DNA of 64,000 nucleotides from Flaccisagitta enflata (Eukaryota; Chaetognatha; Sagittoidea; Aphragmophora): NCBI GenBank assembly GCA_965153355.1, contig OZ231128.1, positions 26,226,001 to 26,290,000 of the forward strand, read 5' to 3'. Shown piece by piece: positions 40,394 to 52,381 of this stretch (position 1 is its first letter; each line of letters starts with the position of its first letter). The notes under the pieces were generated by a model. It saw only the letters and a program-made list of their open reading frames with translations, ran no database searches and was not told where the DNA came from. The position numbers and the translations under genes were made by a program.

Positions 40394-41899
40394 TCTTTCG
40401 CGACTACAAAGTCTATTGATTCCCGACAAATCACCACTAACTTCGCGGCGATTGCCATCGATGAATGCCGATTTTCCGTTATTGGCCTAGGGATTACCGA
40501 CCGCCGGGCCGCTCAGGTTATGCGGATTTGCCGAACTTATCGATACAGGCGGATCCGGTTCTAACAGAATTTTTTTACAAAGAATTAAAAGAGAGAAAGC
40601 AGGGACCAATGAAGTTTCTCCGCTACTGCTGGGTTTCCGTTACTCTTGGGTCCGTTATTGCAAAGTTTAACTGTATTTCGATATATGGAAATATGACTTT
40701 CGTCTTTCCCTTTTTGCTATGTCACTCAAAACGGAGTAGCAAAGCAATTTCCAAAATCTGATCTTATTTACTTTTTTTTTTCGTGCCCAATACTTGAATA
40801 ATCAGCTGAGATTACAAATTCGGAAGGATTAACAAAATACAAGGATATGATTGAATGGTACAGCATTCATAAATGTATTTCTACTAAGATTTAAGTGGCA
40901 AAATGTTTGGAGACAAACGGCTATGGAATTCATTCAGAATTTACCAAAGCCACAATCGAGTAAATCTAACTTTTGTGAGTCATATTTCGATATACCGAAA
41001 TATGCCCAGATGGAGAAAGTTTTGGTTTTCCGAAATATGTTGAGATACGAGCATATGGATGAATACCGAATTGGGACTGACTGTGAGATCTCATAATTAT
41101 ACACAAATGGACAGAGAAAAGATTTATCAATTATAAGACCATAAAATGGGATCAACTTTATTACTTCAAATCAATATCTACTTAATTCTGATAAGATTTA
41201 AAAGGCTAAACTTTTTTATTTTTCATAAAAATTGCAATTTTACATGTAAATTTTGGTTATTTTCAAAACTATGTAGAGGCTGAACTACTTGACTTGGAGT
41301 GCTGAAATTTTACATGAGAAAACTGTCAGTAATATGCTATAAGATAGAGAAAATCCGAAATGTGTGATGTGGATAGTTTTCACACAATACATCTTTTGCT
41401 GGTTACAGTTGTTTCTGTAGACAGGGTAGAAAATCAGAAAAAAATTGAGCTAAATAAGCTAAATGAGTTAGAATACTCAAAAGCACCCTAAACGGTGAGC
41501 AGCTACACTCAGGAACATGTTTTTTTTTGTATTTGCAGGCTCAGACAAACATCAATATACCTCTATTGATCCTACATAAAATTGTAAAAAATCGAAAGCT
41601 TTATTTGAATTTTTTGTAAAAAAAGATTGAAAAATTCATAACTCGAGTAATATTTGTTGTAGAGCATTCTGCTTGGCGCCAAATGACAGAGAATTATAAA
41701 ATTTACTTACCTGATCAATTTCATTGGAGGGCTCATTTATAGCCAAAAGAGATTCGCAACTTTTTAATAAGAAAATGAAAACCATGTTTCTCTCAGATAT
41801 GTCAAAAAGTCGAAGACTGACTTCGACTTTTTTCCCGATTACTAGAGCATAAAAAATTAGATGACAATTGTTTTGATATCGAATGACAGACAGACAGAC

Positions 41900-42504
41900 A
41901 GACAGAGTAATATTATGGGCCTGTCTCTACTCATGACAATCGCGTTTTTAACGAGCCACTCGGTCGCTTACTACGTTCGTTCGTTCACACCGCTCACTGC
42001 GCTCACTCGCTGCGCTGCACTCCACTTCGCTATGCTAGCTTCGCTTACTCGTTCCGTCCTCGGTCTCGCTTACTCACTTTGCTCAATTCTTCGTGGGATG
42101 GCCGAAATTCCTGATTATGCATTCACACTGAAAACGGGTGTGCCGTCAGCTGATCCTGATGCCGCGGTCATCAGCGGTATTCATCGGTATGTGTCATTGG
42201 AGAAAGGAGGGCCGATGGGAAATCATTTTGGCAGAAAATCTCACGAATTAATGATTGTTATAGTGATAGCGAAAATAATGACAAAAATGAAAACTCTTGT
42301 TTAGTGTTAACCCTCACTTTCAAGTTACCACGGGCATTGTATCTAAATTGTAAAAATTGTGCAAATTCTGAATATGTGTTTGAATCCCCCCTCGATCGAT
42401 CCATGATGCAGAATCATTTGTCTTTGACAACCCAAATTGCCATGTCAGCTGATTGCGCGGCTATCATCGAGTAGGGCAATGAACTGCAACAACAACAACA
42501 ACAA

Positions 42505-42535
<31 letters not shown>

Positions 42536-42590
42536 AACCACAACCACAACAACCACAACATGAACAACAACCACAACTACAACCACAACC

Positions 42591-42651
<61 letters not shown>

Positions 42652-42743
42652 CGAGAACAACGATAATGACAACGACAACGACAATAACAATAACAATAAC
42701 AATAACAACAACAACAACCGCAACCGCAACCACAACCACAACC

Positions 42744-42780
<37 letters not shown>

Positions 42781-44025
42781 CCTGAAATCAGCCATGATAT
42801 GAGTAGCGAGAGACTGCTTTGACCGATAATTCTGGCTGATGCTCATACTTTATGTTTTGAACAATGTATAACCATGTCAATTTTCGAGTTAACCGATAAG
42901 AACTTCTACATATGGCTCAAATCTAGAATACAGACCAACTTTCTGTCCTCAATTCACTTAAATTTGTGAGTCATTTTCCAGGATCAGGGTGAATGCATGA
43001 ACGAGTTTTGCAGCAGCGGCAGCAGCAGCGCAGTACATTTTTTCGCTTAGCCTCATGAACGCACGATGAACGCAGCACGTAGCTTCGCCCAGGAAACTTT
43101 AGGTAGCCCACTCATTTTGGGGCGGTAATTGATAATAATAGTTAATGAACACGGCCAGACAGATGTAATTCAGTGTAAATGATAAAAAAATTACATAAGT
43201 AAGCAGTGTCCGACCTCAAATCCCGTACATTATTGCCTCTTTTAACCTAAGGAACTCATGCACCAGTTTGATTGGACGGCATTCCAGTGGCCGGCGATGC
43301 CGCTGTTAGCGCTCAAAACAGAATAGAGAAAGTAGATCCAACAAGTTTTTTGAGAATTTTAACAGAAATAGGCGTTTCCTTAAAAGAGATTTTAATAAGG
43401 TACAGAAAAAGTATCATTATTTGGTGTTATTTTTGCTATTGTCTACAGGAAATAGCTAATGATTTATCAAAACAGGCGGATCACTTTTATACATGGGGAA
43501 GTTGTCCACCCCAGATTTCCAACGATGTGCGCTCGCTAATATGAGATCAAGGATGCTCCGAAACCGATCGATCGATTGATCAATGGTTGACTCTGAGCAT
43601 TTAATCAAATCTCTTCTGATCAAATAAAACTTTAAGAAATTTCCGCCGAATGAAAACATAATTTGGACCAAAAAGATTTCACTATTTTTTCTTTTTTGAC
43701 AAAGAAACCGAGTTAAGAAGTAGTATTTGTATACGTGAGCGAGCCCGTGAACTGAGCGAGCGTAGTGCTGCAGAGAGAGTGAGCGGAGTGAGCAGTGCAA
43801 GTGAACGAATGTAGCGAGCGACCGACCAAGTGGCTCTTTCAAAACGCGATTGTCATGACTAGAAACAGGCCCTCAATCGCTTGCTCCACTCGCTCACTCG
43901 CTCCGCTGCACTCCACTTTGCTACGCTCGCTTTGCTCGTTTGTACCATTTATGGGCTCGCTCACTTACTTCGCTCACTCCCATGTGGGATGGCTAAAATT
44001 CCTAAATATGTATTCACACTGAAAA
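41900..44025. repeat. Inverted/direct copies of a CGCTCACTCGCT-rich sequence
   Basis: 41920-42130 and 43850-44025 are direct diverged copies (CTCACTCGCTCCGCTGCACTCC; GGGATGGC..AAATTCCT; TTCACACTGAAAACG). 43730-43850 is an inverted copy (GAGTGAGCGGAGTGAGC). Unrelated to a gene as far as I can see. Confidence 0.65.
42485..42781. repeat. (CAA)n microsatellite
   Basis: Imperfect CAA/CGA/CCA triplets, about 300 bp. Asn-rich and Val-rich frames are artefacts. Confidence 0.97.
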
Positions 44026-44204
44026 CGCGTTCATTTGGAACAAACGCGTCTTTGGTTGTTGCGACCTAATAGGCCCGTGAAAGTGGGTGGGGAACTAGTT
44101 TCAAGTGTTAAGTCACAGGGCTCAGGGAGTGGTGCAAATAAATGGACCAAAAATTTGAAATCCCCCCCTAAAAATATGGGTGTTACCAACGATAGGTTAA
44201 CTCA

Positions 44205-44222
44205 TTGTTGTTGTTGTTGTTT

Positions 44223-44259
<37 letters not shown>

Positions 44260-44386
44260 AGTTGTTGTTGTTGTTGTTGTTGTTGATGGTGGTGGTGGTG
44301 GTGTCTACAGAGACTCGGTTCTTTTATAACGTGTATCTGCATTATTTTGTAAACACTGGTTACCGTATCTATGTGCGTGCGCGCGC

Positions 44387-44477
<91 letters not shown>

Positions 44478-44485
44478 TTTGTGTG
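44205..44485. repeat. (TTG)n and (GT)n microsatellites
   Basis: TTG at 44205-44285 and GT at 44391-44475. Confidence 0.97.
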
Positions 44486-44960
44486 TGTATCAAATGTTTA
44501 TGTTTTAACATCAAATTTTTATGTTTTGATATAGAATGATTGTTTTAATATCGACTGTTTTTGTTATTATGTCGAATGTTTATGTTCTAATATCGAATGT
44601 TCATGTTTTAATATTGAATATTTATCTTTTATTATCGAATGTTTATGTTTTAATATCGAATGTTTATGTTTCAAAATCCAATGTTTATGTTTTAATATTC
44701 AATGTTTATGTTTATATTTATGTTTATCCAATGTGTATGTTTTAATATCCAATGTTTATGGTTTAATATCGAATGTTTAAGTTTAGATATTGAATGTTTA
44801 AGTTTTGATATCGAATGTTTATGTTTTAATGCCAAATGTTTATGTTTTAATTTGAATGTTTTTGTTTTGATATCGAATTTTTATGTTTCGATATCGAATA
44901 TTTAAATTTTAATATCGAATGTTTATGTTTTAATATCGAATGTTTATGTTGTATTGGTTG
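44486..44960. repeat. AT-rich minisatellite ATCGAATGTTTATGTTTTAAT
   Basis: About 20 diverged units of 20-24 bp. Confidence 0.9.
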
Positions 44961-47900
44961 TTCATGTTTTTGAATTTGCCAGGCCTGTATATAATTGAAA
45001 CTAACTAAAACTTCTATGGGAAGTACAGTTGTAACGTGGCATAATGAATACTGTCATAGTCCTACTACACGTAACGCACAAACCAGCACTAAAACGATTT
45101 TCTGAATGGCGTAACCAAGGTTACGTGACAACAAACATAAGCACCGATTGACTCGAGTCAAGAAAACGATGTTTAGGTTTCTGTTCACTGTCTTTTTTCT
45201 TTCGAGAAAGTCGCTTAATTTGCATAATGCAGTATCATCTTTTTCCGTTTATAAAATCAAATGTAAGAATTTCGCGAGCAATCCCCACAGTAGACTTTTA
45301 GATATTCATTCAAAGACGCCATTTTTGTAACTGTGAGACTCGTAAGTGGCTAACGTTGGCTAACGTTTTAAGAAAACTATGAAAATGGTGCCATACGACA
45401 TTACGTGACAAGTTATGCAGTTGTTGGTTTGTCCTGGTAACAAACCACTGTGGCCCCCCCCCCCCCCCATTCATTGTGTGTTTCACGTCTGATATGATTA
45501 ATCATACAAAATTCATACATTCATGTTCGGTTTCTTCTATCAGATTCATTTTAAAACCTTTATCAATTTATAGCAGTTACGAAATACTAGTCGAAGCCTA
45601 TAATTGCGTGTGGGTAGGGGCAGTGATGTAGCAGCCATGCAGCTCAGAAAAAAATCTAGGAGAATGGTCACTGCGTTGGGAGCCGAATTAGTGACAGTTT
45701 GCTCCACAGAACTAGGGAAATAATAGTTAGTTATGTAGACAACCATTCTGGGACAAGTGAGAACTTAGAAGGTTAGATGTACGAGTGGTAATCAATTATC
45801 AGCCATTACCATTGCCACTTCGGTCGTGATACAAAAATAAGCCGAATAATAAGATTGACTTACAATATTTGGACCGAAAAATAAACTATTGTTCTTGGGA
45901 AAAAAAAAAGAACGAGCAGTCATTAACAATACTATCTGACTAACAGGATAAAAGAAAAAAAACACCACCAAACTTTCCCCAAGTCTGTAATCGCCTTACG
46001 TCAAGGAATTGGTCTCAATTAGCCTTTGTTTTTATGCATAAACCCTTCTGATCGTATCAATCGTCGACTAAATGAGGAAATCATCAACCTGCAAATTCTC
46101 GCCTCAATTCAAACCAGTGGCTGTCGCAAAAAGATGTGAATTGCTTGAGTTTTTGGGAATACAGTTAAGCTTGACTAGAGCATATTTTAAGGGACTGGCT
46201 AAAATCATGTTTTATATTATAGTGAAGCTGTTTTATAGGTACAGAATCTTTTATAGGACTGCAAGTTGTATGCCCTAATAGCGGGTGCACTCTGAGCTAG
46301 AGTTGAGCACCACTAGCAGTGCTCCACTGTAAATAACATTAAGATTTTTTCCAAAATGAATGAATGAATTGAATTTGTCTTAGAATAAACGTAATTTGGC
46401 ATAAAAATTCCAAGATGATTTAGGAAAAATAAAAAAAACTGGAAATAATTTTTTAAGCTAAAAAGTTAATGTTCAAATATATAACTACTTTTAGTAACGA
46501 TAAAAAATATGAATAATTGATAATGAAGAGTAAAAAAGGTTTGTGGTTGTGTTATAGTGAATTGCATAATGCACATATCAGTTTCCCAAAGCAATTTGTA
46601 CGTCTTTTTCCTTGAAAACAGATACTTATCAGCGTGTGGAGACTTGGGGGTACCTCTTCCTGGTAACCATTTATCTGCGCAAAATATATGGAAAAACGCA
46701 CAAAAAATCACTGTTTTTTTTCAAAATGGACTCATGTGGTTACATTCTTGGCTTACTCATCATACACCTCTCCGGGATTTAGTATCTCATTACTCATATC
46801 TCTCGCGTTTACATTTACATAAATTTAATCGTTACCCCGCCCGCTTCGGATCGGAGGTCTTGTTTTCTTTTTCATGAAAAATTCATACACTCAGTAAGAT
46901 TAATAATTCGCTCATTGTCGAACTTTTTTTCATAACATCGAGCAAAACTTTTTGTATCAATAGTTTATTACATATTTTTTTTTCTCCCTGACGCAATATT
47001 TTATCTTACTCTCACAGCCAAATGGCAAAATTACCGCTTTTCATTTTTTTCACATGGGTAAGAGCAATTGAGTTGTTTAGATTCTGCCATGTGATCTGTC
47101 ATCGACTTAAGACCAAAAATCCAAAATATAAACTTGCAGATTCATGTACATTAGTACTTTGACAGGCTTTCAGCCTACAATCATCCCTCGCTCAACGATA
47201 CTATCAGAGACCAAATGGAAGAAATTTACAAAGTTTGCTTCTGGGCAACAGGTGAGCAAGTTACGTTTGTTGCTGGGCAACAGTCGGAAATACATTTGTT
47301 GAAAATCAATATACATCAGATAGATACAGTACAGTTTGCAAGGGTTGATTCGGAAACAGGTAACGCGGGGTAACAAAATCGCCGCAGACGAGTGGGAAGG
47401 GGCATACTCCCTCCCAGACCTAATTTAACCTGTTTCTTTGACTGAGCCCTCCGGGCTCACTTCTCACAATTGGACTGAGCCCGACCGAAATACAGCGAGC
47501 TTGATAAAGGATATCATAAAACCCTAATTTGCATATTGAAGCAACGAAAGATAAGATTCTATTTGAGCGAAAAAAAGAATCTTTTCCTATTTTCCAATGG
47601 ATAAATCTACCAAGTGATCATCAAAATTTATTTGATGGAATAAACCAAGTGCTATCGTCAGTTTTCAACTTTTTATCGCAATTGACTGTCTGCGATCTGA
47701 CTTAACCAAGTGGATTTTATGTTGGAGAAGCAAAGAACACCACCGTCCGTCGTACAATAACAACCATTCCAGCTAGAGCTTTTCCCAAAGTTTTATTAGA
47801 AACGTCTTTAGGTCGTCATGAATTACAACACCATTGCACAGGTCGAAAAGAAAGCCATGTTAATTGTTTGTCCACACCCATGAAGGGACGGCGACTTAGC

Positions 47901-48021
47901 GTAAGGCAATAGTGTTCCAAAATGTTCCACAATATTCCAAAATGTTCAAAAATTTCGAAAGTGTTAAAAATGTACCCTGAAGTACCTAGAGTGCCTTAAA
48001 AATAAACCAGTTTCCTTGCAG
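44961..48021. other. Intergenic, no gene recognised; gene A first exon should lie here or upstream
   Basis: Only short unsupported frames were seen. 45590-45640 is a faint R relic. I could not identify a signal-peptide exon for gene A. Confidence 0.4.
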
Positions 48022-48310
48022 ATACGGCGGTGGTCGAGGATTTGGTTACATTAGTCCCGGGCGCGTGACGTCACGACCGGGACCCGCCATGGCAGCCCCG
48101 CAAATCTCATTTGACGAGGATCAGGCCGACAACTCCGGCACTGTTGCACCGGGTGACGTTGCGGCCGCTGAGGCAGCGGGAGGCGCGGGTCAAGCAGCAG
48201 AAGCGGCAGCCGCGAATGCTGCGGCCAACGTTCAAAGTGGCGCCGGAAATCGTAACAGCGCCAACGCTAATCAGTTCAATGCGAATATGCCGCAGGGACC
48301 TCCACCAACG
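48022..48310 (+). CDS. Gene A exon (low-complexity N-terminal part)
   Basis: Acceptor TTTCCTTGCAG. The only frame open through the whole exon starts phase 2; ends phase 0 at ACG/GTAAGC. Contains the palindrome TGACGTCA in coding sequence. Much more GC-rich than its surroundings. Confidence 0.75.
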
Positions 48311-49410
48311 GTAAGCTGGATTGATAACTAGAAGACGCGAAAGAAGATAGTTGTACAATGTATGGAGAAAAAAAAGAATTATAATATCATTTCGCTTATC
48401 TGTCTCGGCAACGGAAACAGGATCTTCCTTCCATGGCGCGGCAACTGAATGGATTGTCAGGTGGAACCTGTCTTGCAGTCTGCGAGTCCATCTACGCGGT
48501 AAATGGAAAACGGATTCGTGTGGATGGCTGGTGCATGACTTTTCTTGCTTTTAAATCTTTACTTTCCTCTTTGTTCTAATGTCCTTAGTCCTTTTTGTCT
48601 TCATTTTCATCATCTTCAACAATTCTCGTCTTCCACCTCTATATAGCTCTACCTCTTCTTTTTCTTAGTTTTCTGCTTTTTCTTTTTCCTTTTCTATTTC
48701 TCCCTGCTTTATTTGGTTCTGTGTTTCCTCTTCCTTTCCCCGTACTCCCCATGACCACTGATCATACAATTCAGCAGTCTCATCTCTTGTCTTATCGTTA
48801 AACTTAAAGAACTCTTATGCCTCATTCAATCTCCAGAGAGCGTCTCAGTTCCGACCTAACTCAAGCGCCATCACTCGAATGATATTTGGCTGTCCCCAAC
48901 TTTGCGGCATCTTTGACGTAAGTTACTTTAATAACATGTATTTGACTCGTTTACCCATTTATGCATTTCCGTGATTACAGAGAAAAAACAGAAGGCCAAG
49001 TAGGCCAACGATGCGTCCTCCTTGAGAGAAGGTTTTAATGAATAATTGATAAATGTATTGTATGAATGAATGTTTTTTTTTATGAATGGATGTTTTTTAT
49101 GAATGAGTGTTTTATATGAATGAATGTTATTTATGAAAGAAGTATTGATTTTATGAATGAATGATTTAATGTATGCTACTCTCACTGGGTGGGTACCTAT
49201 TTTTGAAAATGTAGAGAAACACAAAATTCTGTGATTCTTATGAATCCGTTACCAAGAGACAGACAAACTGACCGACCGACACAGCCTATTAGAGAGATGC
49301 GAGGGCGCATCTGAAAACCTAAAAATTTCGAGGCTGAAACGTTTTCCAACTTTTGACAGAATATCGCCCAAATCGGAATTATGGGGCTATCGGCGTTCCT
49401 GGCCGGATGA
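48022..49410 (+). CDS. Twin-CX3C family gene A (5' exon not found)
   Basis: Four exons recognised. The conserved C-terminal domain has CLAVC and CPQLC, 23 residues apart, matching genes B and C. The last two exons coincide with B's in phase and (first of them) in exact length (27 codons). Its N-terminal part is a Gly/Ala/Asn-rich low-complexity segment unlike B or C (GGGRGFGY, then Ala-rich EAAGGAGQAAEAAAANAAA). B and C have signal-peptide-like N-termini, so A is inferred to be secreted through a missing first exon. Alternatively translation could start at the ATG at 48089 (GCCATGG), giving a leaderless protein. Function unknown. Confidence 0.75.
48421..48498 (+). CDS. Gene A exon with first CX3C
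   Basis: 26 codons, phase 0 at both ends. Acceptor CAACGGAAACAG, donor GCG/GTAAAT. LSGGTCLAVCESIY aligns with the CPNMCENIL region of gene B. The intron before it has no counterpart in B or C. Confidence 0.75.
48837..48917 (+). CDS. Gene A exon with second CX3C
   Basis: 27 codons, phase 0 at both ends, as in B and C. Acceptor ATCTCCAG, donor GAC/GTAAGT. Ends FGCPQLCGIFD. Confidence 0.82.
48992..49317 (-). mobile_element. R element, subfamily 4, with GAATGAATG core
   Basis: AAGGCCAAGTAGGCC, arm GATGCGTCC, a degenerate TTTATGAATGAATG core, GACCGACC, and hairpin GATGCGAGGGCGCATC. Lies in the last intron of gene A. Confidence 0.75.
49360..49410 (+). CDS. Gene A terminal exon
   Basis: 16 codons and TGA. 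Acceptor CAACTTTTGACAG. Gly/Met-containing hydrophobic tail (IGIMGLSAFLAG), like gene B. Confidence 0.78.
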   Translation, partial: NIAQIGIMGLSAFLAG

Positions 49411-49490
49411 TCGCTACGAACAAAGAAAATGAATGCTGATATTGTTACGTTGTCAGTTGGACTTGTCTCTGTTTTTTTCCTAATTTACAT

Positions 49491-49728
49491 TTTTAGTCGC
49501 ATGCTAAACAGCTCTATAAGGGAGTGTGTCGGAAGGTCCGTCTGTCGGAAAGTAACGCGATTTATCGGATGACCCGAAAAAGGTCGATTAAGTGATTTTC
49601 GAGTATTACGACCCCTGTCCACCTTCAGTGCTGCCCCTGCCTATCCAAACTGCTTCCCCTGCCTTAACGCATTGCTGTCCCTGCCCACCCGCCTGCGATT
49701 TCTTATCGGTCGTGTATTCGGTCTCGTT
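49491..49728 (+). mobile_element. R element, subfamily 1, degenerate
   Basis: TTTTAGTCGCATGC, CTCTATAAGGGAGTGTGTC, and CCCACCCGCCTGCGA..GTCGTGTATTCGG at the right. Confidence 0.65.
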
Positions 49729-49830
49729 CGTTTGTATGTGACATTTGCTTGTGACATTTGCTTGTGATTTTTCTTAACATTTATAGATAATAAAAAAATT
49801 CTGCTTGCCGAAAAAAAAGACAATAGAAAA

Positions 49831-49869
49831 ATGAATCCGACAACTGTACTCCTGTCGTCGCTGCTTGGG
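49831..49869 (+). CDS. Gene B exon 1 (signal peptide)
   Basis: 13 codons from an ATG in AGAAAAATGA context; donor GGG/GTAAGA. Confidence 0.82.
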
Positions 49870-52299
49870 GTAAGAGTTTGCATCATTGATACATGATGAT
49901 CATTTTCCACGATTTTATTGACCTTCCTTACTTTTCTTTAAATATTTGTTTTTTGAAAACGAACCTCTCATGTGACATTTGAGGTTTTCCAATTGTCAAT
50001 TTATAAACATTTATATATCTGTTCATGAAACTCGATCTCATTCAAGTTGAATTTTCTGTTGCTGATTTGATCAATAGTTGGTGACTCTGGAACTGGTAGC
50101 CGCCCAAGCCCGATGGGGGTTCAATCCCAACAGCTCACCAAATTCAGTCAATGGATTCGGCAGCCCAAGCGGCAATCAGGCATGTAGATTACGTTAGCCA
50201 GGGTGTCTAGAAAAGCCATAATCAAACTCTTTCCCCCCCCCCCCCCGCAAAAATGTTTTTTTCCTCTGCAAACATTATTTAAAATGAGCTATTGCAGAAC
50301 TTTCAATTCATCCAGGAAACATCGTTAGGGCGAGGTAAAAGTTTTCATTGAATTATCATAATACAAATTTTGTCTCTGTCATAAATATCTGTGAAATCTT
50401 CAAAGTCACCCTACCGATGGTTCCCAATCGAGTTGAAAGTCGTGCAATGGCTCATTGAAAAGACTTCGTTGCAGGGGGGAGTTCTACTATCTAGGAAAAA
50501 AGTATATCTACACCTTCTACCAAGGATATCTCCGCTTCTAGATTTGCTAGATAGATTTTTAAAAAAACAATTTAAACTTCATAAAAAAATCTTCAAAATG
50601 AGTTGAATCTGGTTGGTGTATCTTAAACCATTCAGAAATTACAAGTGAAAATGTATAAGACATTCATTTTCAAAATCAAGAAAATATAACATACAGCAGA
50701 GTGCAGAAATTACAGACAGCTTTAAATCAACGTATCTCCGCTTCTAGAGCAGCTGGTACAAAAAAAAAAAATTATCTGGTAAAAAAAAAAAAAAAATTAT
50801 CTACTTCAAGAAATCTAGAAAATGAACTTATCCTGGTTTTTGTGGTTTTGTACTTTGGAAGTCGCAGATATAAATATAAACTTCTTCCCGAAATGTAAAT
50901 TTGCCTATGAGTGACAATACCATATCCTCTATAACAAGGCCAGATACACGGCTACCCCAGTCGTGTGCGAGTGGGCAGGGGCTATATTTGAGGTCAGTGA
51001 AGCATTTGGGCAGGAGCGGTATAGCCAAAAACCCCATAAACGCCGAAAAAGTAAAGTGTGACGGATGGATGGACGGACCAACGGACCGACAAAGCGGGGT
51101 GTAGAGTCGCGTAGCACGCGACTAAAAAGTAAGAATGGCTTTGGATATTGCTTCCAAAAACTTTCATAAGAATCTTTAATTAAAAAACAAGTTATTTTAT
51201 ATATTTACATTTTTTATATAATGATTAAATAAATATTAGGTCACTACATCATATTGTATCCCAGGTGTAGATATACTTTTTTCCTAGGTAGTATCTTGTT
51301 CTATAGACACTGTCACTGTGACTGTGGCAAAAGTAATGTGGATTAAGAATCGCGGTCGCGACAGACACTGTGCTTTTAAAACAATTCTGAGTGAAAAGTC
51401 TTATAACTCTGGGTTTTTCTGCATTTTTGAGCAGTATTGGGGTGTAAGAGTATGTAACTAGCAAAAACAAAATCATTCCCTGAGCGCTTTTTGAGTAACC
51501 TTCATAATCAGAAAAAAATAAATCTAATTTCAATGCAGTTTTTTCTGGGATGTGTTGACTAAATTTCTGATTCTATATTGTTAATCTATGCAAAATTCCC
51601 TCTCATTCGATAGGTCGCACTCTATACTTTTGCAAAGAATTAAAATTTTCATATTTTGAGTCACCGTTACAAAAAAGTAACGGTGGCTCAAAATATGAAA
51701 ACCTAATTTATACATAAAACCATATAGTGTGACCTATCAAATGAAAGGAAATTTTGTATAGAATAACAATATGGAATCAAAAAATGAGCCTATACAACTC
51801 ATTAGAATCTGCATTACAAATCGGTTTAATTTTTTTCTATTTTGAAGATTACTCAAAAAGCGCTCGGGGAATGATTTTATTTTTGCTAGTGACATGCTCT
51901 TACATCCCAATACTGCTCAAAAATGCAGAAAAACCCACAGTTATATGACTTTCCACTGAAATTTTTTTTAAAAGCACAGTGCAGAGAGATGGCAAAATAT
52001 GCATTTCTTTTCAAAATTACATTGAGTGGTAAAAACGATTTTAACAATATACGTGCGATAAACATCAACTGTGCGATTTAATCTTACTAACGATTCCATT
52101 TTGCAGCTTGGGCCTCCGCAAGACAACAATATCAATTCCAAGCAGACTGCGCCGACTCCGGCACCCATGTCTCCCTGGGCCAAGCTCTTCATGGGCATCG
52201 CCGGTGGAATCGCTGAACAAATCATGGCAGTCTGTCCCAACATGTGCGAAAACATCCTCGATGTAAGTCGACTGAGAGTGTGAGTGTGAGTGTGAGTGT

Positions 52300-52381
<82 letters not shown>

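Larger units (their letters stand above)
39467..40673. mobile_element. Tigger/pogo-like non-autonomous element
   Basis: The ends CAGTGGAACCCCGCAATAAC and GTCCGTTATTGCAAAG..AACTG are inverted and flanked by TA on both sides. CAGTGGAACC-type ends are typical of pogo/Tigger relatives. Two R copies and a CT tract are nested inside. A related fragment lies at about 37240-37360. Confidence 0.65.
38690..41600. mobile_element. 2.9-kb palindromic element with a nested Tigger-like element
   Basis: The left arm (GAGCTAAAATACTCAAAATCACTC, TTGCTGACGG, CAGTCCCAATTCCG) recurs inverted at 41040-41600. The left arm also holds a diverged internal duplication around 38710 and 38850. Gene-free. Confidence 0.75.
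50180..52106. other. Gene B intron 2: unassigned sequence, R copy and palindrome
   Basis: 50180-50930 holds short direct repeats (ATATCTCCGCTTCTAGA at 50526 and a copy at 50731) but no exon. The rest is the R copy and the palindrome listed separately. Confidence 0.5.

Noticed and set aside
42437-42802. Asn-rich prion-like protein
   Set aside because: CAA microsatellite translated; no flanking coding signal.
46557-46877. 106-codon frame
   Set aside because: No splice context, no domain and no low-complexity explanation; treated as chance.
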